A DNA stretch of 64,000 bases from Cladosporium sp. IMV 00045 (taxonomy: Eukaryota; Ascomycota; Dothideomycetes; Cladosporiales; Cladosporiaceae): contig MSJI02000086.1 of NCBI GenBank assembly GCA_001931905.2, positions 58,847 to 122,846 on the forward strand, given 5' to 3'. Numbering within the stretch: the first letter of the stretch is position 1; every line of letters begins with the position of its first letter. This document shows positions 11,377-22,401 of the stretch, piece by piece. Position numbers and translations under genes: made by a program. Under the pieces are notes generated by a model, which made no database searches, was not told the origin of the DNA, and saw only the letters and a list, made by a program, of their open reading frames with translations.

Positions 11377-11778
11377 ATGAGAGCAACCGCCTTCCTCCGT
11401 CAGCAGTGGAATCTGCGACTCACGCTTTTCATCCGCCAGAACTGCTCGCTATGCACCGACGCGAAGGATGTCATGTCCAAGGTCTGGGATAGGAGGCCTT
11501 TTGAGTACACCGAGATCGACGTGATGGCGGCCAAGCAGGAGAAATGGAAGAACCTGTACGAGTTCGACACGCCTGTGGTAAGTGTCAAAGTTGTTTTCCC
11601 AATGTTTTTATGGCTGACAAGGAACACCCAGGTGCATGTGGACAAAGTACGCGAGAACAGCCAGCACTTCGAGACGACCCATCAGGCAGGCAAACTGATG
11701 CACCGCTTCAATGAGCAACAGCTCGAGAAGCTCATGGACGAGGAGATCATGAAGAAGCCAGACTCGTATTCTCAATGA
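11377..11778 (+). CDS. glutaredoxin-like protein (DUF836 type)
   Basis: Exons 11377-11577 and 11632-11778 around a 54-nt intron with a GTAAGT donor; the spliced product is 115 aa. The thioredoxin-fold redox motif CSLC follows the strand LTLFIRQN, and the cis-Pro region reads EFDTPVVHVDK after splicing. This matches the small fungal glutaredoxin-like family of yeast YDR286C. The N-terminal basic stretch (MRATAFLRQQWNLR) could be a mitochondrial presequence. The intron is a multiple of three without stop codons, so retention would add 18 residues next to the cis-Pro; this is discussed as a finding. Confidence 0.85.
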   Translation: MRATAFLRQQWNLRLTLFIRQNCSLCTDAKDVMSKVWDRRPFEYTEIDVMAAKQEKWKNLYEFDTPVVSVKVVFPMFLWLTRNTQVHVDKVRENSQHFETTHQAGKLMHRFNEQQLEKLMDEEIMKKPDSYSQ

Positions 11779-11965
11779 TCCATCTTCTCAGAGCCATCAC
11801 GGTCTTTCACTCGCCCGACTCGATTGACGCTCCACATCTCAGCTCCAGCTCAGCTCGGCAATTGAAGAGGAGCCTCATGCGGGGCACGCCCTAGAACTAT
11901 AAACATCATCTTCAAACACCGCCCTAAATCAACCTACAATCATACACCCCAACCTACACGCAATA

Positions 11966-12844
11966 ATGCAAGCCGCAAACCGCCTCCAACGTGCTCTCAA
12001 GAAGGGCGGCGCCACTTTTGGTGCCTGGCAAATGCTTCCCGGCACGAACCTGAGCAGGGCCATTTGTCGCTCAAGTCCGAACGTGGACTGGGTCCTGATC
12101 GACCAAGAGCATGGCAACATCTCCGATGACTCAATGCACGAGCTCGTGGCCTCTGTCGCCGCATGCGGTGTCTCCCCTATAGTCCGCGTCCCTGAAGGCC
12201 AACATTGGATGATCAAACGAGCCCTCGACGCCGGCGCTCACGGCATTCTCGTCCCTCTTCTCGAGACCGTCGAGGACGCGAAGAACATCGTCCGCTACTC
12301 CAAGTTCCCACCTACCGGCAACCGAGGCTTCGGCAGCCCCTTCAGCACCGAGAAGTTCGTCGAGCAAGGCGCGCATGGCAGTTCGGTGAAAGAGCTCTCG
12401 AGCGTGGAATACCTGCAGCAAGCGAACGAGGCTACCGTCATCGCGGTTCAAATCGAGACGAAAACTGCACTGCAGAACGTTCGTGAGATCGCCGCCGTTC
12501 CTGGTATTGACGTCCTCTTCGTCGGACCCTTTGACCTTGGCAACAACATCGGACACCCCATCATTGCTTCCAAGCGTGATCCGGAGCTCGTCGAGGCTAT
12601 CACATCAGTCAACAAGGCGGCGGAAGAAGCCGGCAAGAGAAGCGGTATTTATTGCAACAGTGGCGAGGAGGCAAGACAATACGCGGATCAAGGGTTCAAC
12701 ATGGTTAGCGCCATGACTGACATGGTCGCTGTTCCAAAGGCATTTGGGCAGGCTTTCGATGCTGCCCAGGGAAGCTATGTTCATGCTGGTGTGCAGGGCA
12801 TCAAACAGGGCGTGGAGAAGATGACGGGTCCGTATGGAAAGTGA
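11966..12844 (+). CDS. HpcH/HpaI-type aldolase
   Basis: Single exon, 292 aa. Family marks in order: DWVLIDQEHGN (residues 41-51, catalytic His region), IVRVPEG (Arg that binds pyruvate carboxylate), GAHGILVPLLET, then the metal-binding QIETKTALQN and DVLFVGPFDL. Class II, metal-dependent enzymes of this family cleave 4-hydroxy-2-oxo acids, as in homoprotocatechuate catabolism (HpaI), into pyruvate or oxaloacetate and an aldehyde. The natural substrate in fungi is not established. No targeting signal is seen, so it is probably cytosolic. Confidence 0.92.
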   Translation: MQAANRLQRALKKGGATFGAWQMLPGTNLSRAICRSSPNVDWVLIDQEHGNISDDSMHELVASVAACGVSPIVRVPEGQHWMIKRALDAGAHGILVPLLETVEDAKNIVRYSKFPPTGNRGFGSPFSTEKFVEQGAHGSSVKELSSVEYLQQANEATVIAVQIETKTALQNVREIAAVPGIDVLFVGPFDLGNNIGHPIIASKRDPELVEAITSVNKAAEEAGKRSGIYCNSGEEARQYADQGFNMVSAMTDMVAVPKAFGQAFDAAQGSYVHAGVQGIKQGVEKMTGPYGK

Positions 12845-13168
12845 GGTTTGGGTAGTTGAGTACTGGGTACACTGGTTCGAAGCAGTTGTTCATAGGGGCG
12901 TCGGATGTCTATATCACCGTGAAAGCACATATGCTGTAGATGACTCCAGCCATTCGAATTGGAGAAGATCAGCGAGCCCATTCAATAAACCATATCCATC
13001 ATCACAATACTAGAGATTACCACGTCCTAAGCATCGTCCTCGCGCTCTAAATATGCCTCAGGCATCAATTGGCAAGCCCAACTTCAATCGACGACTTTCA
13101 ATGCCACAATTAACATAAATGATCGACAAAACACAAAAAAGTAAAATAAAACAAAAGACCAGGCAAAT
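12845..13168. other. intergenic, 324 bp
   Basis: Between two genes on the plus strand. The last 60 bases before the RPP40 ATG are A-rich (runs of AAAACA), a common yeast/fungal leader pattern. No gene is seen. Confidence 0.5.
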
Positions 13169-14409
13169 ATGGTCCTCGGCATCGGCGAACAAGATGGCCC
13201 CAAACCAAAATGCTACTTCACCCACGCAACCCTACCAACATACATAGACAACGCCAACCCACCGGCCAAAAAAGAGCCTTTCAAATCAACCCTTTCGCAA
13301 CAATATAACCACACAGTACGTCAAGAATCACCACTGCAAGACGAAGCAACCCAGATCATCTCAATACTAATCCCCACCACCCAGCTAACCCTCCTCCTCC
13401 CCACCTCGCCCTCGCAGCAAACCCTGCACTCCAAACTCAGCGGCGACAGCAGCGACGACGACGACGAGGGCACCCTCCGCTACGCTCGCGTGCACATGAA
13501 ACCTATCGACCTCATATCCGGCGACTTCTTCAACTCGTACATCAAAGCGGGCAACGTCGTCATGCTCTCCGAGGGCCGCGTGGGGATCGACACCGTCCTG
13601 TCGCTGTGCGAGGGAATTCTGCGCATCGAAGTCGACAGATCCACGTTTGAGAAGTTGGGGCTGGAGGGGAAGTGTGAGGGGGGTGGGGAGGGGAGGAAAC
13701 ATGGGAGGGAGAGGTTTGGTGAGTCCTCTTGTTTTTCTTTTTCTTTCTCTTTTCCGTCTAATCAATTTTGTCTACGAGTCCGCCACCACCCATCCCAACT
13801 AACCCCACCGCAGCAATCGAACTCAACCTCCGCCTCCCCTCCATGCTCCCAGGGCACAAAGCCTTCTCGCGCCTGCAATGGGCCTTCAAACACGTCCTGA
13901 CCGACTCCCTAACCTGGCTTTTTCACGACCTGCGCTCCCCGACAAGCAACTCCGGCGCGCTGGCCGCGCACGCCCCTTCCATAAAAACCCTGCAACCCCA
14001 AACAGAATCGCTGGAAAACGTCCTCTGCCCTGCCTTACCCCGGAGAGTGGCAGAGGACGAGCGCGAAAGCGCGGTAGAGCTGCTCGAGTGGCTCAGCCTC
14101 GCCATGGCGGGCTCGCCGCGCGTGAGGAAAGGCGATGGGATCGATCCGTTTTTGTGTAGGTACAGACCTGCCGGCGAGGAAGATGGCGCGGTGCAGAGGG
14201 ATCTGGTGCTTTACCAGTGGCGTGGTTTCGTGCCTGCGGTGTTCGTCATAAGGGTTCTGCTCGCGGCGCTGAAAAATTCCTCGGCTGCGAAGGATGAGGA
14301 TGGGAATGAAGAGAGTTGGTTCGCTCTCGCGGCGACGGCGTTCGATGGTAGTGCGTTTACGATGTTGCGCAAAAAGGGGGAGGTGATGACGTGGAATTAT
14401 GCTGATTGA
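13169..14409 (+). CDS. RPP40: RNase P/MRP subunit Rpp40
   Basis: Exons 13169-13718 and 13814-14409 around a 95-nt GTGAGT intron give 381 aa. N-terminal marks of the fungal Rpp40 family: KCYFTHATLPTYID near residue 14, then an acidic low-complexity run, then IDLISGDFFNSYIKAGNVVM and LSLCEGILRIEVDRSTFEKLGL. After the splice come AIELNLRLPSMLPGHKAF and SLTWLFHDL, which align with the central domain. The protein is a subunit of the nuclear RNase P complex that matures tRNA 5' ends, and perhaps of RNase MRP. It converges with MON2 with only 102 bases between stop codons. Confidence 0.82.
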
Positions 14410-14511
14410 TTGAGTGGTTTTCCCTTCTCTTTCTTTCTTCTCAAATGCTACGGAGATGTGACTTCCTTGGCCGTCGCGGGCGACACTTGCTATCTAACAC
14501 ACGCAATCCGA

Positions 14512-17500
14512 CTAAAACACCGCAAGCCGTTCCAGCGTGCCTTGCAGCGGCGCCAGCACTTCTTCCGCGCCCGACCACCGGTCACCCGCCGTCCTGACCG
14601 CCTTCGCGAGCAGAGGGTAGAGATATGGTAAATGCGCCATGCCGTCATCCTCACCATTTTTCCGCCTTGTGGCATCGGGCAGGGCGCGAGGGTGCATCCG
14701 CAGTTTTTCGATCTGCTCAAAGCAGAAAAGTAACTCTTCCAATTCCGAGAGCGGCTGAGGCGCGCGGCCTCGCAGCGGTTGATCGGAGATGTACGCTCTG
14801 ATAGGGATGGCGAGGCGCAAGACGAGCAGTGGCGCGACGGCTTGCGACAGTCTCTCGTACTCGGGCGTTGAAGTGGTGGTTTGGGTGCTCGTGCTCAGGG
14901 CGATGAGGTCGTTGAAGCAGACGTAGCTCATCTGCTCGCGCTGCGAGAAGGGTACGTTCACCCTGCCCCGGCGGATGCTGCCTATCTTGTCGAGAGCCGC
15001 CTCTCCTTCGCTCGGGAGCTCGGTTTCCTCGACTGGGTGGATGAGCGAGGCTTGGAAGAGGGACTGCGCGAAAGCTGCGCGGATGCTGTTGGGGAGGTGC
15101 TCGCTTCCGAGGAATGGGACCATGATTTGCCGCAGCTCCTTGTATGCGGCGATGTCGGAGAGCTGGTCGTCGTAGATTCGCTGGATGTCCGTGTACGATT
15201 GCAGGTCGTTGGCGTTTACTATAGCACCCGAGATTTGAACATACTCTGACCATAACGCTGTTGACTTGTCTTTGCTTAAATTTGGCGATTGTGTTCCGTC
15301 CAGAACGGCTTTTGCGATGGCGATGGCTGCTGTCGTTGCCCTTCGCCAAAGCATAGTGCCCTTGTAGTCCAATTTCATGGCGTATTTACGCGAGACGACG
15401 GTTTTGAGGCTTCCAACACCCTGTAGAATAGCATCGTCTTGGTAGACCTCCTCGTGCCCTGCATGAGCTGCGATGAGATTTTGCAGCCAATGTATCGACT
15501 CGCCCGCCAACGCGACGAAAGAGGGGCGGCCAGACTTGTTGTCTTGAGCGGTGTTGGTATGCAGCAGAATGGTAGCCGCGGCAGTCGAAATCAGGCGAGA
15601 TCTGGCTCCAGGAACGTCCGTCCGCACTCCACTCCATAGCGCCAGTGCCTTCCCTTGGAGTGGACTCACGGCGTGGACGTCAGCGCTGTAGAAAGACGCA
15701 TGCGATTGCTGCACGCACTCGAAAACATTGTCAATGATCAAGTTTGTCTGCTCTTTGGTCACACGATCCTGCATGAGACGGTACAGCTCGTTTCCAAGAT
15801 CTGTGTATGCAACGAACGCAGACTGGTTATCCTGTTTTGCAGCAGCTTGCTTTGGGTTCGGAGGAATTTGACTTGACCAGAAGACGAACGTGCACTCGAT
15901 AGGCTGTTTCCATGCTTCCGCACCGCCGTCGATTGCACTGAAGACAGCTGTCAGATTGCGATAGATGGCTGCGGATGTCGCGTGGTTGCCATTGGCGAGA
16001 AGGCCCTCAAGTGACGCGATGAAAGTATTCCATAGGAGATGGTGTTGCGAGATACCCTCGATTATTTGGATATGTTGCGCAAGAACGCCTGAAGTGCCCT
16101 CGAGCATGGTTTCTGTCATCTCCGTAATCGTTTGGCTCTCTTCAGGATCAACCTTGGGTTTATTTTCTGTTGCAGTCGCGGCGTAATCGCTCACTATACC
16201 GAACACCACAGTTTTCAGCAGTACTTCCCATAAACCTGCGGAGAGTTGTGCGCCGTGGTTCTTGCAAATGCTGCATATGATTTGGAACGCTGCCTTTCGG
16301 GCTTCGTTCTGGCCGCATCTGACGATATCACGGAGTCTGACAAGCACGAGCAACCACTGCGCCGCGCGACTATCGGCGATGCGAGATTGTAGTTGATCTC
16401 CAAGCTTTGACGGCTCGGTCGTTTGAATATCGAGACCTTCGATCTCTGAGGTTTGCTCGTGATCGAACAATGCATCGGCAAGATTCCAAGTCATCGTGAT
16501 GGTCGTCAAACTCAGATTGAGATCATCCTTTTGACCCATGAAGCGATACAAAAGCTCTACTAAGGCAGGCACAACAGCTGGTGGCAGGAGACTGAGAAAG
16601 TCCGAGCACACAAGCTGGACCGCTGTGAATGCCTCTCGACCAAGACGAATGGACATGAAGTCATGTGAGATTTTGGCCCAGTTGACAATCGTTCCTTCGT
16701 CCTGTGCTTCCGTCGTTGCATCCCTGTCGCTATCGAACACACTGCTGATGAGAGCGAGGATTTTGTTCCATCCGGCGACGATCGATTCTCCAGAGCGTTC
16801 CAGAATCGACTTCAATGCGTCCAAAACCTGAGCATGGACGTCAACATCTGCATTGGTGAGATCGCCATCCTCTGCGTATATGCCTTCGACGACTCGTAAC
16901 AGGACCGCAAACGCACGGCGTTGAATTATCACTCGGGTTTCGACATCTTCTTCTGACACTTGGGCAATACATTCAGCGCAGAGTTTGCATAGTAAGTCAG
17001 TCGCAGCTTTGCGCGCCACTGCTGGACTGTCACTGGAGACAGCCACCTTCATGATCTCCTCAGTGAGCAAATTCCATCCGCTCTCCTCGGGCTCGTTCGT
17101 AACAAATCGCGACACATTGAGTGCAGCGAGGTTCCCAAGCTTGGGTATGATGAACTGGTAGTCGCGCGATTGCAATTCGCTAAGGGTGCTCAGTCCCGGC
17201 AGTCCAGAAGCCTTTCTGCGCTCAAGAATGGGAGTTGAGGGCGGAGAGAAATGTTCGACCTGCGGTGACAGTGCGGCTGTGGGTATTCTACCTCGGAGTA
17301 AACGACAAAACGTTTCAAGTATGTTGATGAATGCATCGTTTGGGTAATCCGACGTACTCTCCAGTAATCTCGACGCAGCGGATTCGACGGCCGAGACTTC
17401 TGAGCTGAAAGCGTGAAGCGCAGATGGCGACTCATTGTCTCTTGATTGAGTATTCTGCCCACGAGCAAGTTGCTGAGGTGGTGCAGAACTCAATACCATG

Positions 17501-19566
17501 TCGGCCTGTTTCAACACATCGATGACCACTCTGAAAGCCGGCCCAAGTGTTGGGCCCAGGGCAATTGCAAGGTTGAGAAGCGCCCTCAAACAAAGAAGGT
17601 TGCGGATAGTCAAGGTCGGCCTCGATGGCTCAAGCGAAGAACGACGATCTCGTTCTGTCGAGGCTGCCGAGTTCTGGCTCACGAAGCTATCCACACTTAG
17701 CAAGTGCCTGGGATTTGAGAATACCCTTGGACTTTCAATGCTAGGAGATCGAATAGGCTCTGCGGTAGAAGCACTGAGCACGTGCGGCGGTACTGCAGCC
17801 TTACCCAGAGTAGTCATCAATGCATCCCGAGGTGTGCTCAGTCTAAGCAGGCCGGCAACCTGAGCGAACCGCTGATACGCTTTGATAAGGCTGCGGTAGT
17901 ATTGATCATCAAGTGCAGCATTGAGGAACGTAGAAGATGTTGCGAGCACAGCTGGCCAGCAAGATTCTATCAGACTGGCCACTGCTTTGATCCTGGGCTG
18001 CGAAGGGCTTTCGACTTCTAGAGGGTTCAGGGGCACAGCTCGCTTTCGAAAGGACTGGGACCTCTCTGTGCGTGTCCGAGAATCGCCCTCATTGATATGT
18101 GACCTGGCTTCTTTCATTGACTTGGCCTTGGATTTCTCATGCTGCACGGTGAAGGGAAGCACGACCTTGGCGAGGTTGTCCGATAAGCTGTTCAAGCACT
18201 CCAATACCAGACTGTAAGCATAGGTTTCTGGAACAGCAGGAGGTTCGCTCTTGTCCAACTGATCAATGCAAGGCGATCGCGGTACACTCCACTGTGAGCT
18301 AATACCAGGAACACCTGCCTCGGCAACGCCGAATGCCGAACTTATGACTCCAGCCATGCCACCTGCGGACTCGAATGCCAGTTGCTCCGAAGTCTCATCT
18401 CTCTGCGAAATTGGTCCGGTCGGAATGGTCGACTGCTGACCGAGACCAATCGCTGCTGGCTTTTCCGTAGACAGTCGAACGAAGGCCGACATGATATCCT
18501 GGACAATTGGCTTGCCATCCTTTGCAGAATCAAATGCCATAGCCGCTGTGACAACCAAATTGGAATCTTCAAAAAAGTTACGGAGAACTTCTAGAAAGAG
18601 GCTGCGTTTCCAATTCTGTGACACATCAGGCTCGAGACCGTGGGCGAGCAAGCCTAACGCAATTTCACACTCGGGCACGAATTCGTTGAAGTGGCGTGTC
18701 AATATGAGATCGACTACTCGCATGCAGCGAACGGTCACAGGAAAGCTTAATTTTTCAGAGAGCGCTTGTGTCACAAATGGCATGACGTTTGATCGTACAA
18801 TGCTGCTGAACTCGGCATGTTTGTTGATGAGGCTTGGATTGGCGTCGATGCAGGAGAAGACAAGCTCCAGGCTGGCTTCTTTAGACAGAGACGCGAGGTC
18901 GACAAATTTTGCTTTGCGGTCCTCGACTGTAAGTGCAAGGTCACGGAAGATCCTGTATGCATCGTACGCTGCCGGTCTGATCGCGATTGGGCCATCATCG
19001 CCTGGGATCTCTGCAACTGGTGCGATGTCTTTCGCCCTTGCGTCCTCAGTGGCAACTCTTTCAAAGACAGTAGTGACCAACTGTTGCAGGGTCGCAGCAG
19101 CAACGCCACTAACCGTTTGGACTTTCGCTGCTTGTAGTGCAGCGCACACTTGGAGAGCACCACCCAGCAGGTCCTCTCTTAGATCGTCCGCATAGTTCTG
19201 AACCAGAGAGGGCAGTGCTTGCAAGACCTTCAATTGCACATCTAGACCAAGATCTGTGCATGCCTGAAAGGCTTCCACAGCTTCACCCAGTCGACTTTTG
19301 GGAAGTCCTTTGGAAATGACAAGACGCTGCAGGCATGTCACACCACTGCCAGCAAGTTTCGGTGCGCGAGTACCACAAGCAATCAGAAACGGTTCAATGA
19401 AGTCTGGTCGGCGACTTAGATCCGCGGCAAGTTGGTTCTCAGACGTCACCGAAAGTGACTTGAGCTCCTGTAATGATTTCTCGGCAGCATGTCGTAGTTC
19501 GCTTTGTTTTCGTTTAGCTTCAGAGATCAGAGTCGATAGTTCGTTCGCCAGGAGTGTAGCGCTCAT
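14512..19566 (-). CDS. MON2: MON2, large Arf-GEF-like Golgi/endosome trafficking protein
   Basis: One long exon of 1684 codons. The N-terminus (LANELSTLISEAKRKQSELR, then about 160 residues of helices) fits the DCB domain of the BIG/GBF/MON2 group. The HUS region follows near 200-400, with FNEFVPECEIAL. There is no Sec7 catalytic domain, which distinguishes MON2 from true Arf exchange factors. The middle and C-terminal parts are helical HEAT-like repeats. MON2 works with Dopey/DOP1 at the trans-Golgi and endosomes in retrograde sorting. The length is near that of yeast Mon2 (about 1640). The head-to-head neighbour is SEM1, 469 bp away. Confidence 0.88.
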   Translation of the reverse strand: MSATLLANELSTLISEAKRKQSELRHAAEKSLQELKSLSVTSENQLAADLSRRPDFIEPFLIACGTRAPKLAGSGVTCLQRLVISKGLPKSRLGEAVEAFQACTDLGLDVQLKVLQALPSLVQNYADDLREDLLGGALQVCAALQAAKVQTVSGVAAATLQQLVTTVFERVATEDARAKDIAPVAEIPGDDGPIAIRPAAYDAYRIFRDLALTVEDRKAKFVDLASLSKEASLELVFSCIDANPSLINKHAEFSSIVRSNVMPFVTQALSEKLSFPVTVRCMRVVDLILTRHFNEFVPECEIALGLLAHGLEPDVSQNWKRSLFLEVLRNFFEDSNLVVTAAMAFDSAKDGKPIVQDIMSAFVRLSTEKPAAIGLGQQSTIPTGPISQRDETSEQLAFESAGGMAGVISSAFGVAEAGVPGISSQWSVPRSPCIDQLDKSEPPAVPETYAYSLVLECLNSLSDNLAKVVLPFTVQHEKSKAKSMKEARSHINEGDSRTRTERSQSFRKRAVPLNPLEVESPSQPRIKAVASLIESCWPAVLATSSTFLNAALDDQYYRSLIKAYQRFAQVAGLLRLSTPRDALMTTLGKAAVPPHVLSASTAEPIRSPSIESPRVFSNPRHLLSVDSFVSQNSAASTERDRRSSLEPSRPTLTIRNLLCLRALLNLAIALGPTLGPAFRVVIDVLKQADMVLSSAPPQQLARGQNTQSRDNESPSALHAFSSEVSAVESAASRLLESTSDYPNDAFINILETFCRLLRGRIPTAALSPQVEHFSPPSTPILERRKASGLPGLSTLSELQSRDYQFIIPKLGNLAALNVSRFVTNEPEESGWNLLTEEIMKVAVSSDSPAVARKAATDLLCKLCAECIAQVSEEDVETRVIIQRRAFAVLLRVVEGIYAEDGDLTNADVDVHAQVLDALKSILERSGESIVAGWNKILALISSVFDSDRDATTEAQDEGTIVNWAKISHDFMSIRLGREAFTAVQLVCSDFLSLLPPAVVPALVELLYRFMGQKDDLNLSLTTITMTWNLADALFDHEQTSEIEGLDIQTTEPSKLGDQLQSRIADSRAAQWLLVLVRLRDIVRCGQNEARKAAFQIICSICKNHGAQLSAGLWEVLLKTVVFGIVSDYAATATENKPKVDPEESQTITEMTETMLEGTSGVLAQHIQIIEGISQHHLLWNTFIASLEGLLANGNHATSAAIYRNLTAVFSAIDGGAEAWKQPIECTFVFWSSQIPPNPKQAAAKQDNQSAFVAYTDLGNELYRLMQDRVTKEQTNLIIDNVFECVQQSHASFYSADVHAVSPLQGKALALWSGVRTDVPGARSRLISTAAATILLHTNTAQDNKSGRPSFVALAGESIHWLQNLIAAHAGHEEVYQDDAILQGVGSLKTVVSRKYAMKLDYKGTMLWRRATTAAIAIAKAVLDGTQSPNLSKDKSTALWSEYVQISGAIVNANDLQSYTDIQRIYDDQLSDIAAYKELRQIMVPFLGSEHLPNSIRAAFAQSLFQASLIHPVEETELPSEGEAALDKIGSIRRGRVNVPFSQREQMSYVCFNDLIALSTSTQTTTSTPEYERLSQAVAPLLVLRLAIPIRAYISDQPLRGRAPQPLSELEELLFCFEQIEKLRMHPRALPDATRRKNGEDDGMAHLPYLYPLLAKAVRTAGDRWSGAEEVLAPLQGTLERLAVF

Positions 19567-20035
19567 TTTGCCCTCTTTGTTTGACTACACTCTGCAACGT
19601 GTAGGTAGTCTATCGAGCCATGTCCAGGGATGAGATGTTGTGACCAGCAAAATAGCAACGTGGCCAGTGGAGATGTTTTCGATACGAGGAGTCCGTTTGA
19701 AGCTTCTTGACACTTGTGAAATGTATTTTTCCCACAATTTTGATCCTTCAAAAAGTATGTTTCTGCCTGACTTTAATACTTGATACATGAAGTGAAGCAA
19801 GGTGGCTCTCAAGCACGGTCCCATAGGGCAAACAGCCAGCCAAGAACGTCCCGAGTCGCGCTTGCAGCTGCTGGCGGCGGCGGGCAACGTCTCAAGCTCA
19901 CATCATCATCATCATCAACATCATTGTCAACCACCACTAATCCCACAACAACCAACAAACCCATCTACAAACCTTGCTCAACAAAAACACATCAAATTGA
20001 AAACCACAAACCAGAACCCACACAACACAGCAACC
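19567..20035. other. divergent promoter region, MON2/SEM1
   Basis: 469 bp between two start codons. It contains a short ATC/CAT repeat (about 19899-19925) followed by a C/A-rich leader before SEM1. No gene is seen. Confidence 0.5.
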
Positions 20036-20409
20036 ATGTCCGGCGCAGCGCAAGGCAGCCAGAACACAACCAAAGCCCTCGCCTCCGACTCAAAAGACAC
20101 CAGCCAACCGCTGCAACCGCAAAAGCCCGGCGCACAGCTCGAGGAGGACGATGAGTTCGAGGACTTTCCCGTAGAAGGTACGTACATCAAGGACCAGAGT
20201 GCTTTCGCTCGAATCGCAAACGGGATGACGGACCAGAGAACTAACGCACGAATGTGCGAGCAGATTGGACCAAGGAGGAAGAGGTCGGCGCGCAAACGGC
20301 CGCCACGCACTTGTGGGAGGAGAGCTGGGACGACGACGACACGAGCGACGATTTCTCCGTGCAGCTGAAAGCCGAGCTGGAGAAGGCTGGCGCGCAGAAG
20401 AAGAGCTGA
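20036..20409 (+). CDS. SEM1: 26S proteasome lid subunit Sem1/DSS1
   Basis: Exons 20036-20177 and 20264-20409 around an 86-nt intron give 95 aa. The Asp/Glu-rich, Trp-containing core is typical: [12 protein letters not shown] (across the splice), [16 protein letters not shown], then [11 protein letters not shown]. These acidic segments bind the proteasome lid, BRCA2-type proteins and the TREX-2 complex. The length is close to yeast Sem1 (89). The N-terminal 40 residues are Gln/Ser-rich and likely disordered. Confidence 0.93.
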
Positions 20410-20722
20410 GTGCGCTGGTATCATTTTTGAGCGCGCTGTTCACGAACTATGAAATGAGGCAATCCCATGCACGACAGAATCAACTTCAATAGAAAACTAC
20501 ATGAAACTGGGGAGGTAGTATGGGAGTGAAGGGCCTACTACGCATTAGCATGGCGCCAGGCGCAAGGGACAATCTGCCGCAAGCATGAACAAGGAAGCGG
20601 GAGAGAGGACAAGAGGCACAAAAACATTAGGTTTACGACTATTGAAGAATCAGAGGCAATGTGTTTCTGCAACCACAGACCTCGTGCGCCAGGCTGCCGT
20701 GGGCAACTCTTCTTGAGATCTC
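20410..20722. other. convergent intergenic, 313 bp
   Basis: 3' flanks of SEM1 (+) and TRS65 (-). Nothing gene-like is seen. Confidence 0.6.
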
Positions 20723-22401
20723 TCATTCCTCGAGCGCCACCACGTCTGGCAGCTCGGCAATGTCAAGCGTCTGCCTCGACTCCAAATCTATAACCCTTAT
20801 TGTCCCAAAACCCAGTACGCCCGCGCCGGTGGTGTGGTACTTCAGGCTCGTCTCGAAGCACGCTCCCGCCGTGACGGGTCCAATGCGGACATCGGGAGTC
20901 AAAGTGAGCACTCTGTGCTGCTCTGCCGCTTCCTGCGACGTGATGTCATGTGTAGTATTCGCCGTGACCGCCGTGTCGTTCGAGCCCAAGCGCTTCTCGA
21001 ATCGAGGCTTGATCGTCGATGTCGCCGAGCCCCTTCGCTGCGCCGTGACGAAGGCGAACCTTCTGCTTCGGTTGCTCTTGTTGACGCACTGTACCTGGAT
21101 TTCGACGTCGGAGCCTTGAGTTACTGTAGGCGGTGCTGTGAAAGTGAAGATGATTTCTCCGTCCTTGCTCGAAAGATGTGAAATATCGTGCAGGGATGGT
21201 CTCGAGCTGCTTTGCGAGGCCATGCGCCTGTGTGCGGAGTACGTGGCGCTCAAAGGTCGCGACCACTTATTGGACGTTGGTTTGCTGCTGTGAGACATGT
21301 CGACTTGAGCCTGCCATTGTGTCTCAACGTCGACGCGGGAATGCTCGTCAAGCGAAGCGGTTGCTTGCAAAGAGACTAAGGCTAGATCCATGGCCTTCGT
21401 CGATGCACTCGCGTCGTGGGCTTGCTTCTCAATCCGGTATAGTAAGATCACTTCATCGCCAGGCTGTGCGCGCTGTGGCCATACGGCTTCGTTGAAGCTC
21501 TGGACTGCTGTGCCTGGCATTTCGAAGCGGACGTCGTTGATGAGTAGGTCATTCGTGATGAGCGGTGAAACCTCCACGTGCAGGCTTGCGATTACCGCGT
21601 CGGCCATGGATGAGTACCCCAGCCGCATGAAGAACGCAGGCACAGCAGGGAAAGCCCTCTTGGTAGCGCCTCGTAATGGTCTAGCGACTTCCTCTAGCTG
21701 TGCAGCCGACGGAGAGACTTTGGTGACTCTGGTCTCAGAGACACTGATTTGGTCTCCTGAGGAAGCCAAGGCAGGGTCATGGTGCAGCGATTCGAGAACA
21801 TTTGCCGGTAAAGGCTCGAAACTAGGAAGGTATTGCTTCTCTGGTTCTGAAGCGGTGGTGGACGAGCCATTCTTCAGGTTCAAATTGGCGGTGAAATAGA
21901 TAGCTGGTCGCTGTAATCGTGCTCGGGGTCTGACCAGATGCAAGACTGGCTTCCAGACAACATAGGTGTAGTCGCCCAAAGTCACCAGATCCACATTACT
22001 CGTGGCGGCGGACCGCATAGATGCAATGTCATGTTTTCCAGACGTTGCAGTCGAGACTCCAGGTCCTTCTGGTACAGCGTTCGTTGCGTGGGCAGAGATG
22101 GTGAGTTCGAGATGTGGGAGAAGCGTCTGGATCGCATCCTCTGGGATGGCTGTTCGTAGTACTATTTGAAAGTTGCTTTTTTCGTCTGTTCAAAAGATGT
22201 TAGATCTCAACTTGCGCTAATTTTTGAATGGGAGCCATGTGACCGACCAAAGAATAGATGTTTCCTCGTAGGTGCTCTTTTAATCTCTTCTGGTTTGCCG
22301 CCCCTTAAAGCAGCTACGGCATCAAAACCATTGGTGCTTGGCAAAAGGACTTCCAGATATGCGCCTTTTGACAATGCTTCAAACTCGTCTTTGTGAGTCA
22401 T
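20723..22401 (-). CDS. TRS65: TRAPP II subunit Trs65-like protein
   Basis: Exons 22401-22248 and 22185-20723 (62-nt GTCGGT...AACAG intron) give 538 aa. The first exon contributes the start MTHKDEFEALSKGAYLEVLL. The C-terminal half has a beta-sandwich pattern with EIIFTFTAPPTVTQGSDVEI and ends in an acidic LPDVVALEE tail. The overall order fits the fungal Trs65 family, a fungus-specific subunit of the TRAPP II complex that acts in late Golgi transport and Ypt31/32 activation. Recognition rests on overall pattern rather than one catalytic motif, so it is less certain than its neighbours. The upstream flank is a 2.2-kb gene-poor interval. Confidence 0.7.
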
